Positions 32,618 through 43,778 of a stretch of DNA of 64,000 nt are shown in pieces. Origin of the DNA: Magnaporthiopsis rhizophila (taxonomy: Eukaryota > Ascomycota > Sordariomycetes > Magnaporthales > Magnaporthaceae). The stretch lies in contig PYSS01000006.1 of the NCBI GenBank assembly GCA_003049465.1, forward strand, positions 509,040-573,039, in the 5' to 3' direction. The notes under the pieces were generated by a model. It was given only the letters and a program-made list of their open reading frames with translations. It had not been told where the DNA came from and ran no database searches. The position numbers were made by a program, and so were the translations under genes. Position 1 is the first letter of the stretch, and each line of letters starts with the position of its first letter.

Positions 32618-33350
32618 GGGGTGACTTGACGAGATCCTCGTGAGGTCTCCTCGACGAAATGATGTGTACTAGGGAGCTGGCAGAAAGACGCTCGACTGTG
32701 GGATATCACAAACGAGGCGTAGGCAGGTTTTGATGGACTTGAGTAGGGAGGAATACCTGCCGCTTTGGGCAATTGTACCAGGGATGGGAATACGGTGGAA
32801 ATAGCAGCACAAAATGATGACGGATTTCGAGAGCGCGCACGTGATCTTGCTCCAGCGACCTTCTCCTAAACCATCTTTGACCCCCACCAGCTCGCCATCG
32901 AGAAGCTAATGACGCAAAAACAAGCCTCACGACTGCACACGCAACGGTCTGAAACAACTGCAATCGCGCAATGCAGGATGGGCCTGAGCAGCAGCAGCTT
33001 ATCTGACAAACAGACTCATCCAGGATGCGAATTTGTCAGGCGCGGGCTTTCCAGGGCTCCGACGGCGCAAAGATGCCGTTAGATGTCGCATCGCCGTGGT
33101 TTGCGGGCGAAGGCTAACCCTCGTGGATGTCCTCCATGGCCGTAACCATTCTAGCTTCCTGCCGCCGTGGTCCCTCTAACCGAGACAGACACTAGACGTT
33201 TGTTAGGGTGCCTTTGCATCGCTAAACTCAATTTTGCAGTCCGAGCCCGAGGCTTGCTTTTTCGTACAGCCCCTTATATCCCGGCCCTATCCGACCAGCG
33301 GCAATACCCCCCACGAACGTCCTAGGAATGTCCCGACAAACGGCAACAAG
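32618..33350. other. Intergenic region and promoter of the permease gene
   Basis: No gene is seen. The open frame extends upstream of 33351 only through a non-ATG start, so this stretch is taken as leader and promoter. Confidence 0.5.
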
Positions 33351-35119
33351 ATGACCTACCACTGGAACCCAGAGGAGCAGCCTCTGCTGTCTGCGTCTTC
33401 CGCCTCCGACACGCCCGTATCTGCCTCACGACGCGGCTCCGGCTCGTCCAAGGCCTCTCTAACATCGTCCAAATCGACCCTTATATCCGAGCAGGCGGCA
33501 GAGGCGGCACTCTACAACCATGAATCACAGCCGTCCCGCGCCGTTGAGGACGACGTGCTGCCCGAGGTCTCACCGGCCGGCCGCACGCTGGGCCGCCGCA
33601 GCGCCTACATGCTGGTGATATCGCGCGTCATCGGCAGCGGCATCTTCGCGACCCCCGGCGCCATCCTCCGGTCGGCCGGCAGCCCCGGGCTGGCGCTGTC
33701 GCTGTGGGTGGCGGGCGCGGCGGTGGCGGCTTGCGGGCTGTCGGTCGCGCTCGAGTACGGCTGTATGCTGCCGCGCTCGGGCGGCGACAAGGTCTACCTC
33801 GAATTCACGTACCGCCGCCCGCGCCTGCTGGCCACCACCGTCTTCGCCGTCCTGATGGTCCTCCTGGGCTTCTCGGCCAGCAACTGCGTCGTGTTCAGCC
33901 AGTACGTCCTGTTCGCGCTGGGCCGCGGCGACGACGCGAGCGATTTCCTGCGCAAGGGTTTTGCGGTCTCGCTCCTGGCGGCCGTGACGTTTGTGCACGG
34001 CGTGTTTCCGCGCTTCGGCGTGCGGCTGCAAAACTGGCTGGGCTGGATCAAGGTCGGCGTCGTCGTCTTCATGATCCTCTGCGGGCTATATGTCGTCGCG
34101 CTGCAACGGCCGGCCGGGTTCAGCCACAGAGACGCAGCGCAGCAGACGACGACACTCAGCTGGGATACCCTGTGGGAGGATACCAACTGGAACTGGGGCG
34201 CCATGGCGACGTCGCTGTTCAAGGTCTTTTACTCGTTCGCGGGGCTCGAGAACGCAAATAACGTGCTGAACGAGGTCAAAGACCCCGTCCGCACCCTGCG
34301 CTTTGCCACCCGCACGGCCCTGCTCACCGCGTGCGGCCTGTACTTGCTCATTAACGTCGCTTACCTCGCCGTCGTGCCCGTGGCCGAGATCAAGGCGAGC
34401 GGCGAGCTGATCGCCGCGCTCTTCTTCGAGCGCGTCTTCGGTCCGGGCGTGGGGCGCGTCGCGCTGCCGCTCGCCGTCGCCCTGTCGGCCGCGGGCAACG
34501 TGCTCGTCGTGGCATTTTCCCTCGCCCGTGTCAAGCAGGAGGTGGCGCGCCAGGGCCTGCTGCCGTTTTCGGGCGCGCTGTCGTCGACGCGGCCGTTTGG
34601 TTCGCCGCTGGGCGGGCTGATGCTCCTCTTTGTGGCCTCGTTCCTAGTCATCGTGCTTCCGCCGTCGAAGCAGGTCTACTCCTTCATCCTCGAGGTCGAG
34701 GCCTACCCGGGCCAGTTTATGTCGTTTGCACTGGCCGCGGGCCTGCTGTGGCTGCGGTACAAGAGGCCGGATCTCAAGAGACCGTTCAGAGCCTGGATCC
34801 CGGCCGTACTGCTCAGGGCTGCGCTGGCGCTTGCTCTCATCGCAGCATCGTTTTTCCCTCCTGTCGAGCCGCCTGCTAGCGGCCTGTGGTATGCTACGTA
34901 TGCGATTGTTGGAGCATCTATGTAAGTGCTCCCCGTCGAACCTCGTCATTTACGGAGGCATGGCTAACCCGTGCACGCAGCCTGGCATTTGGCGTTGTTT
35001 ACTGGTATCTCTGGACCATATTGATCCCGCGCTGGCGTGGGTATAGACTAGAGGAGAAGACGGAGACGCTGCCTGACGGCATGACGATCACGAAGCTCGC
35101 CCACGTCCCCACTGAATGA
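33351..35119 (+). CDS. Mup1-like amino-acid permease (APC/LAT type)
   Basis: Two exons (33351-34921 and 34981-35119) splice in frame (GTAAGT...CGCAG, 59-bp intron) to 569 aa. The N-terminal ~85 residues are cytosolic and Ser-rich. The first helix contains ISRVIGSGIFATPGAILRSA, the substrate-binding unwound-helix motif of APC transporters. ALEYGCMLPRSGGDKVYLEF and NWGAMATSLFKVFYSFAGLENANNVLNEVKDP (here split: VFYSFAGLENANNVLNEV) match high-affinity methionine permeases of the Mup1 group. About twelve helices are visible. It would import a neutral amino acid, methionine being the best guess, at the plasma membrane. The small last exon encodes the end of the final helix and a short cytosolic tail. 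I chose the first true ATG of the frame. Confidence 0.85.
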
Positions 35120-35787
35120 TAGCTAGCATACATGTATAGGACGTTTTTGTAGTTCCGAATGATAGAACAACGATAGCAATTAGCTGGTAAAACCTGGATT
35201 CGGGTACACTTTCTGGCAGCCCCATCAAGTTTCTGTGCGCATTCCTAAGCCCTTGGTTCCACGTGTGCAATGTCAACGTTATCATCACGACGTGCTGATG
35301 CTGACAATCTGCGCAATGGCAGACCACTGTGGTTCTTGGTTGACGTCTTATAATTTTCCTTGGTCCACATCTCATTCAACGGCCGCACGGAGTTCCGACT
35401 AACGGGCAAATTCAACGCCGCCGGACTGTTCGATTTGAAATGCCTGCTTCCGGGAAGGACAATCGATGACTTCATGACATCGACGCCTGGCCACCCGATT
35501 GGGCCTGATTAGCGATTGCTCAACATCGACACTTTGCCCGGTCATTGCGTGATGCGGGGTCGCGGGCTGCCAGGGGGGGAAGGATTACAAACTCAATAGA
35601 GGATTGCGACGTAGGCAAAGGCCAAGACGCTTGGTACCGTGGTGAAGGTATAGCGAGCGTCTTTTATAAAAGGGGGATATCTCAACCACCATGGGAGGCA
35701 GTTTAGCCAGAGCAGCAGCAACACCGATAACGCCATCTTAGCTCCATCTTCTTCGCAAATAAACCCAGCAAACACAAATCCAACAAA
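35120..35787. other. Intergenic region with promoter of the CmcJ-like gene
   Basis: No gene is seen. TTTATAAAAG at 35663-35672 is a strong TATA candidate; the leader to 35788 ends in an A-rich context (CAACAAAATGGCC) favourable for initiation. Confidence 0.55.
35663..35672 (+). promoter_or_regulatory. TATA box of the CmcJ/AsaB-like gene
   Basis: TTTATAAAAG about 120 bases before the ATG at 35788. Confidence 0.6.
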
Positions 35788-36202
35788 ATGGCCACCGCGG
35801 CAGTCCAGCTCCCCTCCTCGGCCCTTAACCAGAGTGGCCCCACGGTCCACCAACAACAGACCCCCAAACAGCCGCAGCAGCAGCAGCAGCAGAAGCGCGA
35901 CGTGCGCGCGACGCTCAACTTCTACAAGCCCAACGCAGACGGGTCGCCGCCGCACCCGACCTACATTGACCGGCCCGAGACGTTTGACCGGCCGATCGAG
36001 CCGCACGACGTGCTGATCCGCGACGTGCGCGGGGCCACCGCCGACGAAGGGAGCAGCCACACGCTCGACGGCAGCGGCTTCCAGTTCCACAAGCACGTGG
36101 CGACCGAGAAGGAGTTTGTCGACGACGACAAGATCCGGGCGGGCTACTACGCCGAGACGGAGCAGCTGCTCAAGGATGTGTAAGTAGTTTTGGCAGCATT
36201 AT

Positions 36203-36246
<44 letters not shown>

Positions 36247-36850
36247 ACACCTATATATACGGGGTGGGGTTGAGACTAACACTAAGCAAAAAAAAAAAAA
36301 AAAAAGCACCGGCGCAACCCGCGTCTTCATCTTCGACCACACAATCCGCCGCCCCCCACCCCCCACCGCCTCGCTTACCACCCGATTGACCCGTAGCCCC
36401 GTGCAGCGCGTGCACATCGGCCAGTCATACTCGGCCTCGCTCAGCCGCGTGCCGCACCACCTGCCCGACGAGGCCGAGACGCTGCTCCGCGGCCGCGTGC
36501 AGATCATCAACGTGTGGCGGCCCATCCGGCGCGTCGACCGGGACCCGCTCGCCGTGGCCGAGGCGGCGAGCGTGAGCGAGGCCGACCTGATCCCAACGGG
36601 CCTCATCTACCCGGACCGCAGTGGCGAGACGCTGCAGGTGCGGTACAACCAGGAGCAAAAGTGGTGGTACAAGAGCGCCATGGAGCCCGGCGAGGTGCTG
36701 CTCATCAAGTGCTTCGATTCAAAGGAGGACGGTCGGGCCAGGCGCGTGCCGCACACGGCGTTTGTGGACCCCACTGCGGATGTTGACGCCCCGGCGCGGG
36801 AGAGCATTGAGGTCAGGGCGTTGGTTTTCCATCCTGAGGATCGGGAGTGA
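35788..36850 (+). CDS. CmcJ/AsaB-like (GA4 desaturase family) oxidoreductase
   Basis: Two exons (35788-36179 and 36307-36850) join in frame to 311 aa: KDV | TGATRVFIFDHTIRR. After a Gln-rich start come ATLNFYKPNADGSPPHPTYI, the family hallmark VFIFDHTIRR, VHIGQSYSASLSRVPHHLPD, INVWRPIRRVDRDPLAVAEA and the C-terminal ESIEVRALVFHPE. These match fungal proteins annotated as hydroxylase/desaturase AsaB, CmcJ-like or GA4 desaturase family, presumed non-heme iron oxygenase relatives that often sit in secondary-metabolite clusters. The substrate here is unknown and no cluster is evident. The protein is likely cytosolic. The 127-bp intron is very odd: it contains T37 and A18 runs, and the acceptor AG directly follows the A run with no pyrimidine tract. 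CTAAC near 36275 is a candidate branch site. Confidence 0.85.
36206..36305. repeat. T37 and A18 homopolymers inside one intron
   Basis: T runs from 36206 to 36242 and A from 36288 to 36305, 45 bases apart. In RNA these are complementary, so they could pair into a long U-A helix that loops out the segment between them, including the probable branch site. Confidence 0.9.
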
Positions 36851-37313
36851 GGGGAGGGGCTGTGGGAGATGGGGCTTGAAGGCAACGGTTTGATGTGCTA
36901 CTGTCGACCGGCTCCATATTTTGATGACGACCTAGATTGCTAGAATAGATTTTGCATCTCCATCCCTGGACGTCAATGAGTTTTGTCCCCCAGCGGTCTT
37001 TGTCGAATAACATTGGCTTCAGACCCCCTGCCAGACAAACCGGACAGACCATCGGGCTTCGAGATAAATGTCGACACTGAAGTTGACGTGTACAGAAAAG
37101 TAACCATGCCACCTAGGGATTTCACCCGCTGGAGGATTATCTTGTAAACCACTCCAATCAATTATCCAAAAACGAAATGTGTACGTCAGCCACAAAGGCG
37201 AACTGGTGTAATGGGTATGTGCAAGGATGGTGATTCCATCACACGAGAAAAGAAGCAACACTCTTCCAGTGTGGCAAAGGCAATCCAAAATAAAGAAAAA
37301 GTCAGCAAAACGC
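36851..37313. other. Convergent 3' intergenic region
   Basis: Lies between the CmcJ-like gene and the GPCR gene, which converge. Nothing is seen beyond likely 3' UTRs. Confidence 0.5.
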
Positions 37314-39547
37314 CTAAAAGCTGATATCCAGATCCCCACCACGCTGCACCCGCACATTATTCGTCCTGTTCGACGACCGCGGACTCAAGTCGGCATCAAC
37401 ATGGCTCTGCTGTCTCGACGCGACCCGTCCCAGAGGACTCAAAGGAACGCCGCCGCCGCCGGGACCTCCCAGGTCGTAGCGGTCAAAGTGGCCCGGTCCG
37501 TCGAGCGGACTCCTGGGCGGACATCCCGCACTGCTGCCAGGTACCGCGAGCGCCGGTCCGCCACCGACTTCCCCGCCGCCACTGCTGCTATCCTTGCGCT
37601 TGCCGGCAGTGGACCAGGCCACGGACGACGCGACGAGGCGGCGCAGCCACGGCGTGTGGCGGCAGAAGTCTTCCCACTCCTGGCGCAGGGTCTTCCAGCT
37701 GGTCGAGAAGTAGATGACGGCGTTCCAGACGCCCTGGAGCGGCAGGACCGCCGCGCTCGCCAGGTTGAGCGGGTAGCTGACCTTGTCTGGGTAGATGAGA
37801 TTGTATACGCGGTTGATGCTACTGGGCGTCCATGTCACGAGCACCGAGATGGCGAACACGAACGACGTGCGCAGGTACGCCAGCTTGACCGGGTCCAGGT
37901 GCCGCAGCCTGGCCCTGACGTGACGGCCTGGAGCCCAGAACCGCCGTAGCGCCGCCGCCGACGCCGGCTCGTCCTCCTTCTTCCTGCGCGCGCCGCAGCC
38001 CGAGGAAATGACTGACGTGCTGTGGAAGTTTGGAGGAGGAGGGAGCGGCGGCGGCGACGACATTGGCAGCGGCCGCGTCGTCGGAATGCTGCTGCCCTCG
38101 CCATCCGACTCCCTCCTCTGTTCCGTGGGTGGGAACGGGAAGTTGGGTAGGTATGGGCCCATGGGCTTGATCGAGGAGGAGCAGACGCTGGGCTCCGCAG
38201 CTGGTGAAGATGGCTCGCCTCGCTCTTCGTCAAACAGTGGATGCATGTGTGCGCTGCCCCACGGGTGGTAGCGGGGATCAGCCGGGGTCGGGCCGCTGCC
38301 GGGTGGGGTTGGCGGAGGCGACTCGGGGTCTCCCGCGTTACCGTCACAGCATGGGTCCTTGCTGCTCGTAGTGACTTGGACCTCGGTGGTGACGGTGCCC
38401 CAGTAGCTAGCGTTGCTTGTGAGATTCTGATGAAAGTTGCCACTTTGTTAGCTCACGATTTTAGCGTTCTTTTGCCTTTCCCCGTAGGCACACAAAAGAA
38501 TTAATACAGATGCCTTCCCGGTACCCGACGCAGCTGTGTGATCAAACCTGACGTGGAGAAGCCTCCCCGAAAGCATCCTTGGAGCTCGACACTTACCTTC
38601 TCGGCTGAATCGCGGACATCAGACGCTGAACAGTCCTTGCCCTGGTTGCTGAGCGTCAAGTTCCGCAGCTGGTTACGCTGGTGAAAGACTTGATAGCCGA
38701 CGGCAAAGTATATGACGGCCGACAGGGCGATGCAGAGCCATATGGGCAGGTAGTAGGTGTAGATGCGCAGGGAGCTCCATTCGTGGTTGATCCAGCACCA
38801 AAGCTAAGAGATTTAAGGTTGCGCCATGTCGACTTGGTAAGCAGGATGCCGACTACCTATTCCATATTCTCTTTATTTTTTATTTTATTTTTTGGTTTCC
38901 GCCAAGGCGCCAGAGGACGGGAGGACGTACGATCGAATCGCCGTACATAGGTCTGCCGTTGGGCCGGACCAGCAGGCAGATGAAGGCCGGAACGGCTGGG
39001 ACGCCAAAGCACAGGGCGTTGTAAACCCAAAGTTGGCGCCGAAAGCTTGTTGGGTTGTGGCCCCTAAAAAACACCATGTAGACGTTTATCGCCATGGCGG
39101 CAGACCACCAGGGGTCGGCCTGCATAAACCTAGTGATAGAAAAAGAGTGTATATTAGCGAAAAGAACCCAGACACGTGCCAAAGTATCCTTCTTGCGCCA
39201 CCAGCCAAATATCCCCCGTTCCAAGTAGAGCGCGCGGCCTCGCTTAATACTTACATCTCGAACAGAAACGCCTGTGTTTGGCAGAGACCCGAGCCCTCGC
39301 CTTGCTCGATGCCATCCAGGGCGATGATGCTGGCAACGCTGGCGCCGATGTTGGCAATGGAAGCGAAGAGGATAAAGTGGTTGGGGATCGTCCGTATGCG
39401 CTTGGACCAGTAAAAAGTAATGAAGATGAGGAAAACGCCGACCAGGGACAGAGCTCCCCCGACCCGCTCCAGGGTCGCGAGAACATGGCGCTGCTCAACG
39501 CTGAAGGCCATCTCGGTCGACAACGGCCCCGTCGTTGAGTCCGCCAT
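37314..39547 (-). CDS. cAMP-receptor-like G-protein-coupled receptor
   Basis: Four exons on the minus strand (39547-39255, 39129-38931, 38803-38597, 38426-37314) join in frame to 603 aa with GTAAGT/GTACGT donors. Seven helices are visible: TLERVGGALSLVGVFLIFIT, FILFASIANIGASVASIIAL, SAAMAINVYMVFF, WVYNALCFGVPAVPAFICLL, TYYLPIWLCIALSAVIYFAV, then after a long loop FVFAISVLVTWTPSSINRVY and AAVLPLQGVWNAVIYFSTSW. The RxxxxxNHxxLFASxxNxxxxV and YGDSI-LWCWINHEW signatures match Dictyostelium cAMP-receptor-like GPCRs of fungi (Gpr-1/GprH class). It would sense an unknown extracellular cue and act through heterotrimeric G proteins at the plasma membrane. The third intracellular loop is about 200 residues, Pro/Ser-rich. 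Family membership is well supported; the ligand is not known. Confidence 0.88.
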
Positions 39548-41883
39548 GGTGATATGCGGGAGGTGCGGCGCGGTGGTATGGTATCGGGATTATATCCAGT
39601 GGCCCCTCTAGGGAAACCTAGTCTGGTGTGGGTGCCAAGGGGGTCCCGGGGTAAACAAAAAATGGGGAGGGAGGGTTGGTGGCGTGCAGGGCGCGGGCGG
39701 CGGTTGGGTCCAGGGAAGGAAGATGGAGGGTGTGATCGGCGAGAAATAAGGGATGCGGAAAACGAGGGATGGCGTGCAGCAACTGCTGGGCGGCTGAGTC
39801 GCTAAGGCGCTATCGAGTCCGGTCAGGAACAGGGAGGGAGGGTGGCCTGGTGTCTGATCGGAATGGAGGGGCGGGTTGGGTTCCCGATTGAGCTCGTGTT
39901 ATTGCTCGGCCGCAGGTTTCAGTGCTGGCGAGCTGCAACGGCTTCCTGGCAAAGGGCTGGGGGGTCTAGACGACATGGTGGCGTCCTGGTAAGCGGAAGG
40001 CCCTTGTGGGTTTGCTGCCTGGGGAGCAATTAAAAGGGGAGGGGAGGATTGTCCTGTCTATCATTCTCACTCGTAAGCTATCGAGCGTCTTACCCACCCT
40101 TCTTCCCGCACAGGAACCAGAGACCCAACAGATCGATGATTCGACGGTATATCGGGCCGGTCGATTTGTTGACCCTGGGAGCCCGCCCTGCACCCGTTCT
40201 GTTATTATACTTCCTGCCTCCTTGCTGCTCGAGAAATGCGACGAAGGGCTGCCTCGGGCGTAGAGGCCATGCAGGGGTTGGGTAGATACGGGCGTATTGT
40301 CGTGATGGAGGTGCAGCTTGATGGCCCTGCTCGACAGCGCCAGAGTAAACGACGACAACCTATGGAGGAAGATCCTCAAGGGGAAGGCGGGGAGTGAGGG
40401 CGGCGCGAGGGCTCGGGGAAACGCCCAAACGGGGTAGGCCGGGGGTGCTTCGGAAAGGCTGAGCTGTCGTCTTTCGCTGGGTGCCGATGTGCGTCGGGCG
40501 CGGCGTCGTGGGTGTGTAACACGAAGAGGTCGCGGGTGCAGCTCGCCGTGTTGTTACGGGTCTACACTCGGGGCGCCAGCGGCGGGATGTAATCTACTGT
40601 TATTTGTTGATGGGGCAGACCCGTCACCTCCCTGGCTCGGCGGACGCACCGCTCACGCGTGTCGACGTCCCCAGCGGCAGAGACAGAGAACGGAAACAGG
40701 TGGCCAAGGTCTCGGCTTGAGTGGTCGGGGCTGTGGTGTCTTGTGTCCCGTGGACGGCGCCGGTCGTTGGCCTCGAGTCGACTGCCGAGTTTGACGGAGG
40801 CGAGCTCTCAGAGGACAGTCATAAAATCCGGGCGGCGAGTTTCTCGTGTCTCGACAGGCCCAGCCTACCATTCTGCCGCCCTTGTCCCTTGCACACGAGG
40901 CGGCAGCCAACGAGCGAGCAGCTGAGGAACGGGAGCTCCCTGGCGGGGGCAGGCAACCCGTCCCGTGCCCCCCAAGAAAATGTCGGGATGATTGAGGATT
41001 TTCTCGTGCGACCGCGTGTGCTTGTTTCCTGCGTGGCCTATTGGACAGCTGGCACGCTGCATGCGGTCACAGCATGTCCAGCCCCGGTTCCTGGCCCAGC
41101 AGATAGATGAGATTATATGAAAAGGGAAGACAGGGAGAGCCGGATGGTCTAGCTGACGGCCATAGCTCGGCGTTTTGGCCAGTTGTACTTCTTGGCCCAC
41201 TTCGCCGCCTCGATCATGGAACTCGGGGTGAAGAGGAGATACGGAGAGCAAACGAAGTGAAGGGCCGGTCAGATGCCACACACGAACCAAGCAGGCAGCC
41301 AGATGCCAAGTATTCAGCAAGCAAGCAAGTGAGGAAGCAAGCACAAGCCTCTCGATATCGGTTGAGTAATAGCTCCCCACCACCAGATCGACCGTAACCC
41401 CTACCTACCGAGCGTCATAGATGTGGCACGCTGACTTTATCGCCAGAAGTTTGTTCGACATGCAGTGGGGTGGCGGTTCCGGACCGGCCACAAACTGGCA
41501 GCGGGGGCTCGACCGTGACCAGCACAGGGAGGGGGCTTGAACCACCCGCCACTGGGCCTAGACTCTCAACTGTCCGTCATCTTGCCATGAAGGGTCGCCT
41601 ACGCCTGCGCGAAAGAGGATGGGTGACAGAAGCCGATGACGAAACAGGATACGAGGGGTTACAGGCACGACGCGACTCGGGCGACCTTAAAAGACCATTT
41701 GCTCCTGCATTCGGCACCCGAACACTCGGCTTGCGGTCGGCCAGGACCAAGACGTTCTTGCTTCCGATAGACATTGCGGCGCATGCCCCGCAGAAACGGA
41801 ACGGGCCATTAGCCATCCCTTGCGCACGGGCCTGGTCGCCTTCGAGGGCCAGAGACCTCAAAGAAGGAGGAGCGGGTGCTTTG

Positions 41884-42567
41884 TCAGGCTGTGGGATCGC
41901 CAGTCATCGTGTAATCTTGCGGTGTGATGGGCTCTGCAGCATCAGCGACCACCCAAAAATGTAACTTCATGGTGGGTGTGATGCGCGAACGAGGCACACA
42001 GCCTGTGCACCGCACACCAGTCGGAGGCAATAATCCGCCCCTGGGCCTTCTGAGAGGACCACCCGGCAGGATGCTTTTATTGACTGCAAGTCGCCATCTC
42101 GGCGCCAGCTCACACTCACCGCCCACAAGCTGCTCGGGTGGGATTTCCGGAGATGAATGCCACGATTTTCCAGCCTGGGGACTAGGCACGGCCGGAAGTC
42201 CAGTACGCATCGGCTCGCAGATTGAGGAAGGCTCCTGAACAATGGATGCAACGTGTGAGCGTCCCTGGTTGCGCGCATGGAACCGAGGGACGATCTTCTT
42301 CTTCCTCGGATGACTGCATGTCTGCCGACCATCGAGGCTGTCTTGTGAAAAATTGTATTCGGGTACCAACTTGCGACGGGGCCCGGCGGTGACCTGAACC
42401 AGACGAGAGAGGACGAAAGGAAGGGTGGCGGGGACTGCCGACAACTGTTTGCACCAATCCTTTTTCTTTTCCATGTCAATCTCGATCTCCAGTGCTCCCT
42501 CTTTCTCTGTTTGCGCAACAAGCGTCACTTGAGCGCTTGCCAACAGGAGAATGGTTGGGGACCACAT
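41884..42567 (-). CDS. Weak candidate secreted protein, unrecognised
   Basis: A 227-aa open frame starts with ATG at 42567. Its first residues, MWSPTILLLASAQVTLVAQT, look like a signal peptide, followed by a charged stretch EIDMEKKKDWCKQL. Beyond about residue 60 the composition looks random and no domain is recognised. If real, the gene is probably short or spliced. No conserved motif supports it. Confidence 0.2.
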   Translation of the reverse strand: MWSPTILLLASAQVTLVAQTEKEGALEIEIDMEKKKDWCKQLSAVPATLPFVLSRLVQVTAGPRRKLVPEYNFSQDSLDGRQTCSHPRKKKIVPRFHARNQGRSHVASIVQEPSSICEPMRTGLPAVPSPQAGKSWHSSPEIPPEQLVGGECELAPRWRLAVNKSILPGGPLRRPRGGLLPPTGVRCTGCVPRSRITPTMKLHFWVVADAAEPITPQDYTMTGDPTA

Positions 42568-43626
42568 CTTTTGCTTAGGGCGAGGACAGGTGGAAATGAG
42601 ATGTCGGATGCAGGCGAGAAAGTGGCGGGCTTGGCTGGCTGCCGCACGAGACAGTCTCGCGCACTTGGTCTGAGAGGTCCCGGGGTTTTAGATGTTTGTA
42701 CAACGATACCCGCCGTTTGTTTGCCTTTGGTCGCGTGGCGAGCGTTGAAAGGTTGCGGTGTCTTGTTTGGGCGGGTGTGTTGCCAAAGATTTTTTTTTTT
42801 GGCCGCAGGTGCCAGTCAGACTGAGCTGGGTTATGTCAGCAGAAATGGTGCGGGGGCGGGGCCAATTTCCCCACTCTTTTGTTTCCCATCAAACGAGTGC
42901 GTTTGTCCTCGTTTGTCTTGGGCAAAATGACGCACCGTCTCATCCTCAATCTGTTGGGATGTCTCTCCTCTCCCCGAAACCTGAGATCTTCCCGGCTAGA
43001 TGCGGCCATCTCGCCAAACCTTGCCGAACAGCGCTATGATGGAAACAGGCAGGAACACGGATTTGCGGCTCCAAAAGACGGATGTCAGGCAGCATTGCAG
43101 TCACGTTGGGGAGATAACAAGTGAAGGAAAAGAAACATCAGTCATGCCGATGCATCCCTGCCTCGTTCCATCTTCCGCGTGACGAGCCGGAGCCATAGCA
43201 GCCGCCCTTCTGCAGCCGCTTTAATTAAGATATTGATGACTGGTAGTGCGTCCAGCTTACCGGAGCCTGTGCCATCAATATCAGCTCCGGCCACCTAAAT
43301 TGAGGTTTGTGGGGTCCCCAGACGCGATAGCTCACAGTGCTTCCGGCTTGATATTACCCTGCCATCATCCGATGACTCCGCTGCTCCCCGGGTTTGTCGA
43401 TCTGTAGAGGACAGGCACTCGCCGAATAGCCTGGACAGGAAGGTCCGAGTCCACAAACGAGACGATAATATGAGCGAGTTGATCTGGCCGGGATATCCTC
43501 CATCCTCTGGTTGAGCCCTGAGGCATTGCCGAGGGCTTGCCGGGCGTCGTTCATTGGCATCACGCCCTGGTTACTGCCGCAATATCGTATAACTACCGGG
43601 CTTGGCTGGTGGAGGAATGAGTGCTC

Positions 43627-43650
43627 ATATATATACAAAATATAAATAAG
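43627..43650 (+). promoter_or_regulatory. TATA-like region of the AA9 gene
   Basis: Overlapping ATATATATAC and TATAAATAAG elements about 130-150 bases before the ATG at 43779. Confidence 0.5.
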
Positions 43651-43778
43651 GAGATCCCTCTCGTGGATTTGCGTGGGCGTTGTTGGGCATTTTGTTCGTC
43701 CTTTTGTGGTCGTGCCCGATGTTCACCCTCCCAAACATCAAAGCCTAAGACTAGATTCGCTGTCCCTAACCGCCAGCC

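Larger units (their letters stand above)
39548..43778. other. 4.2-kb gene-poor region between GPCR and AA9 genes
   Basis: No gene is firmly supported. The GPCR-proximal 1.8 kb is G-rich on the plus strand and probably holds its promoter and leader. A weak minus-strand frame (41884-42567) is listed separately. A T11 run lies near 42789. Before the AA9 gene, ATATATATACAAAATATAAATAAGG (43627-43651, given here as a landmark in pieces ATATATATAC and TATAAATAAG) is TATA-like. Confidence 0.4.
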
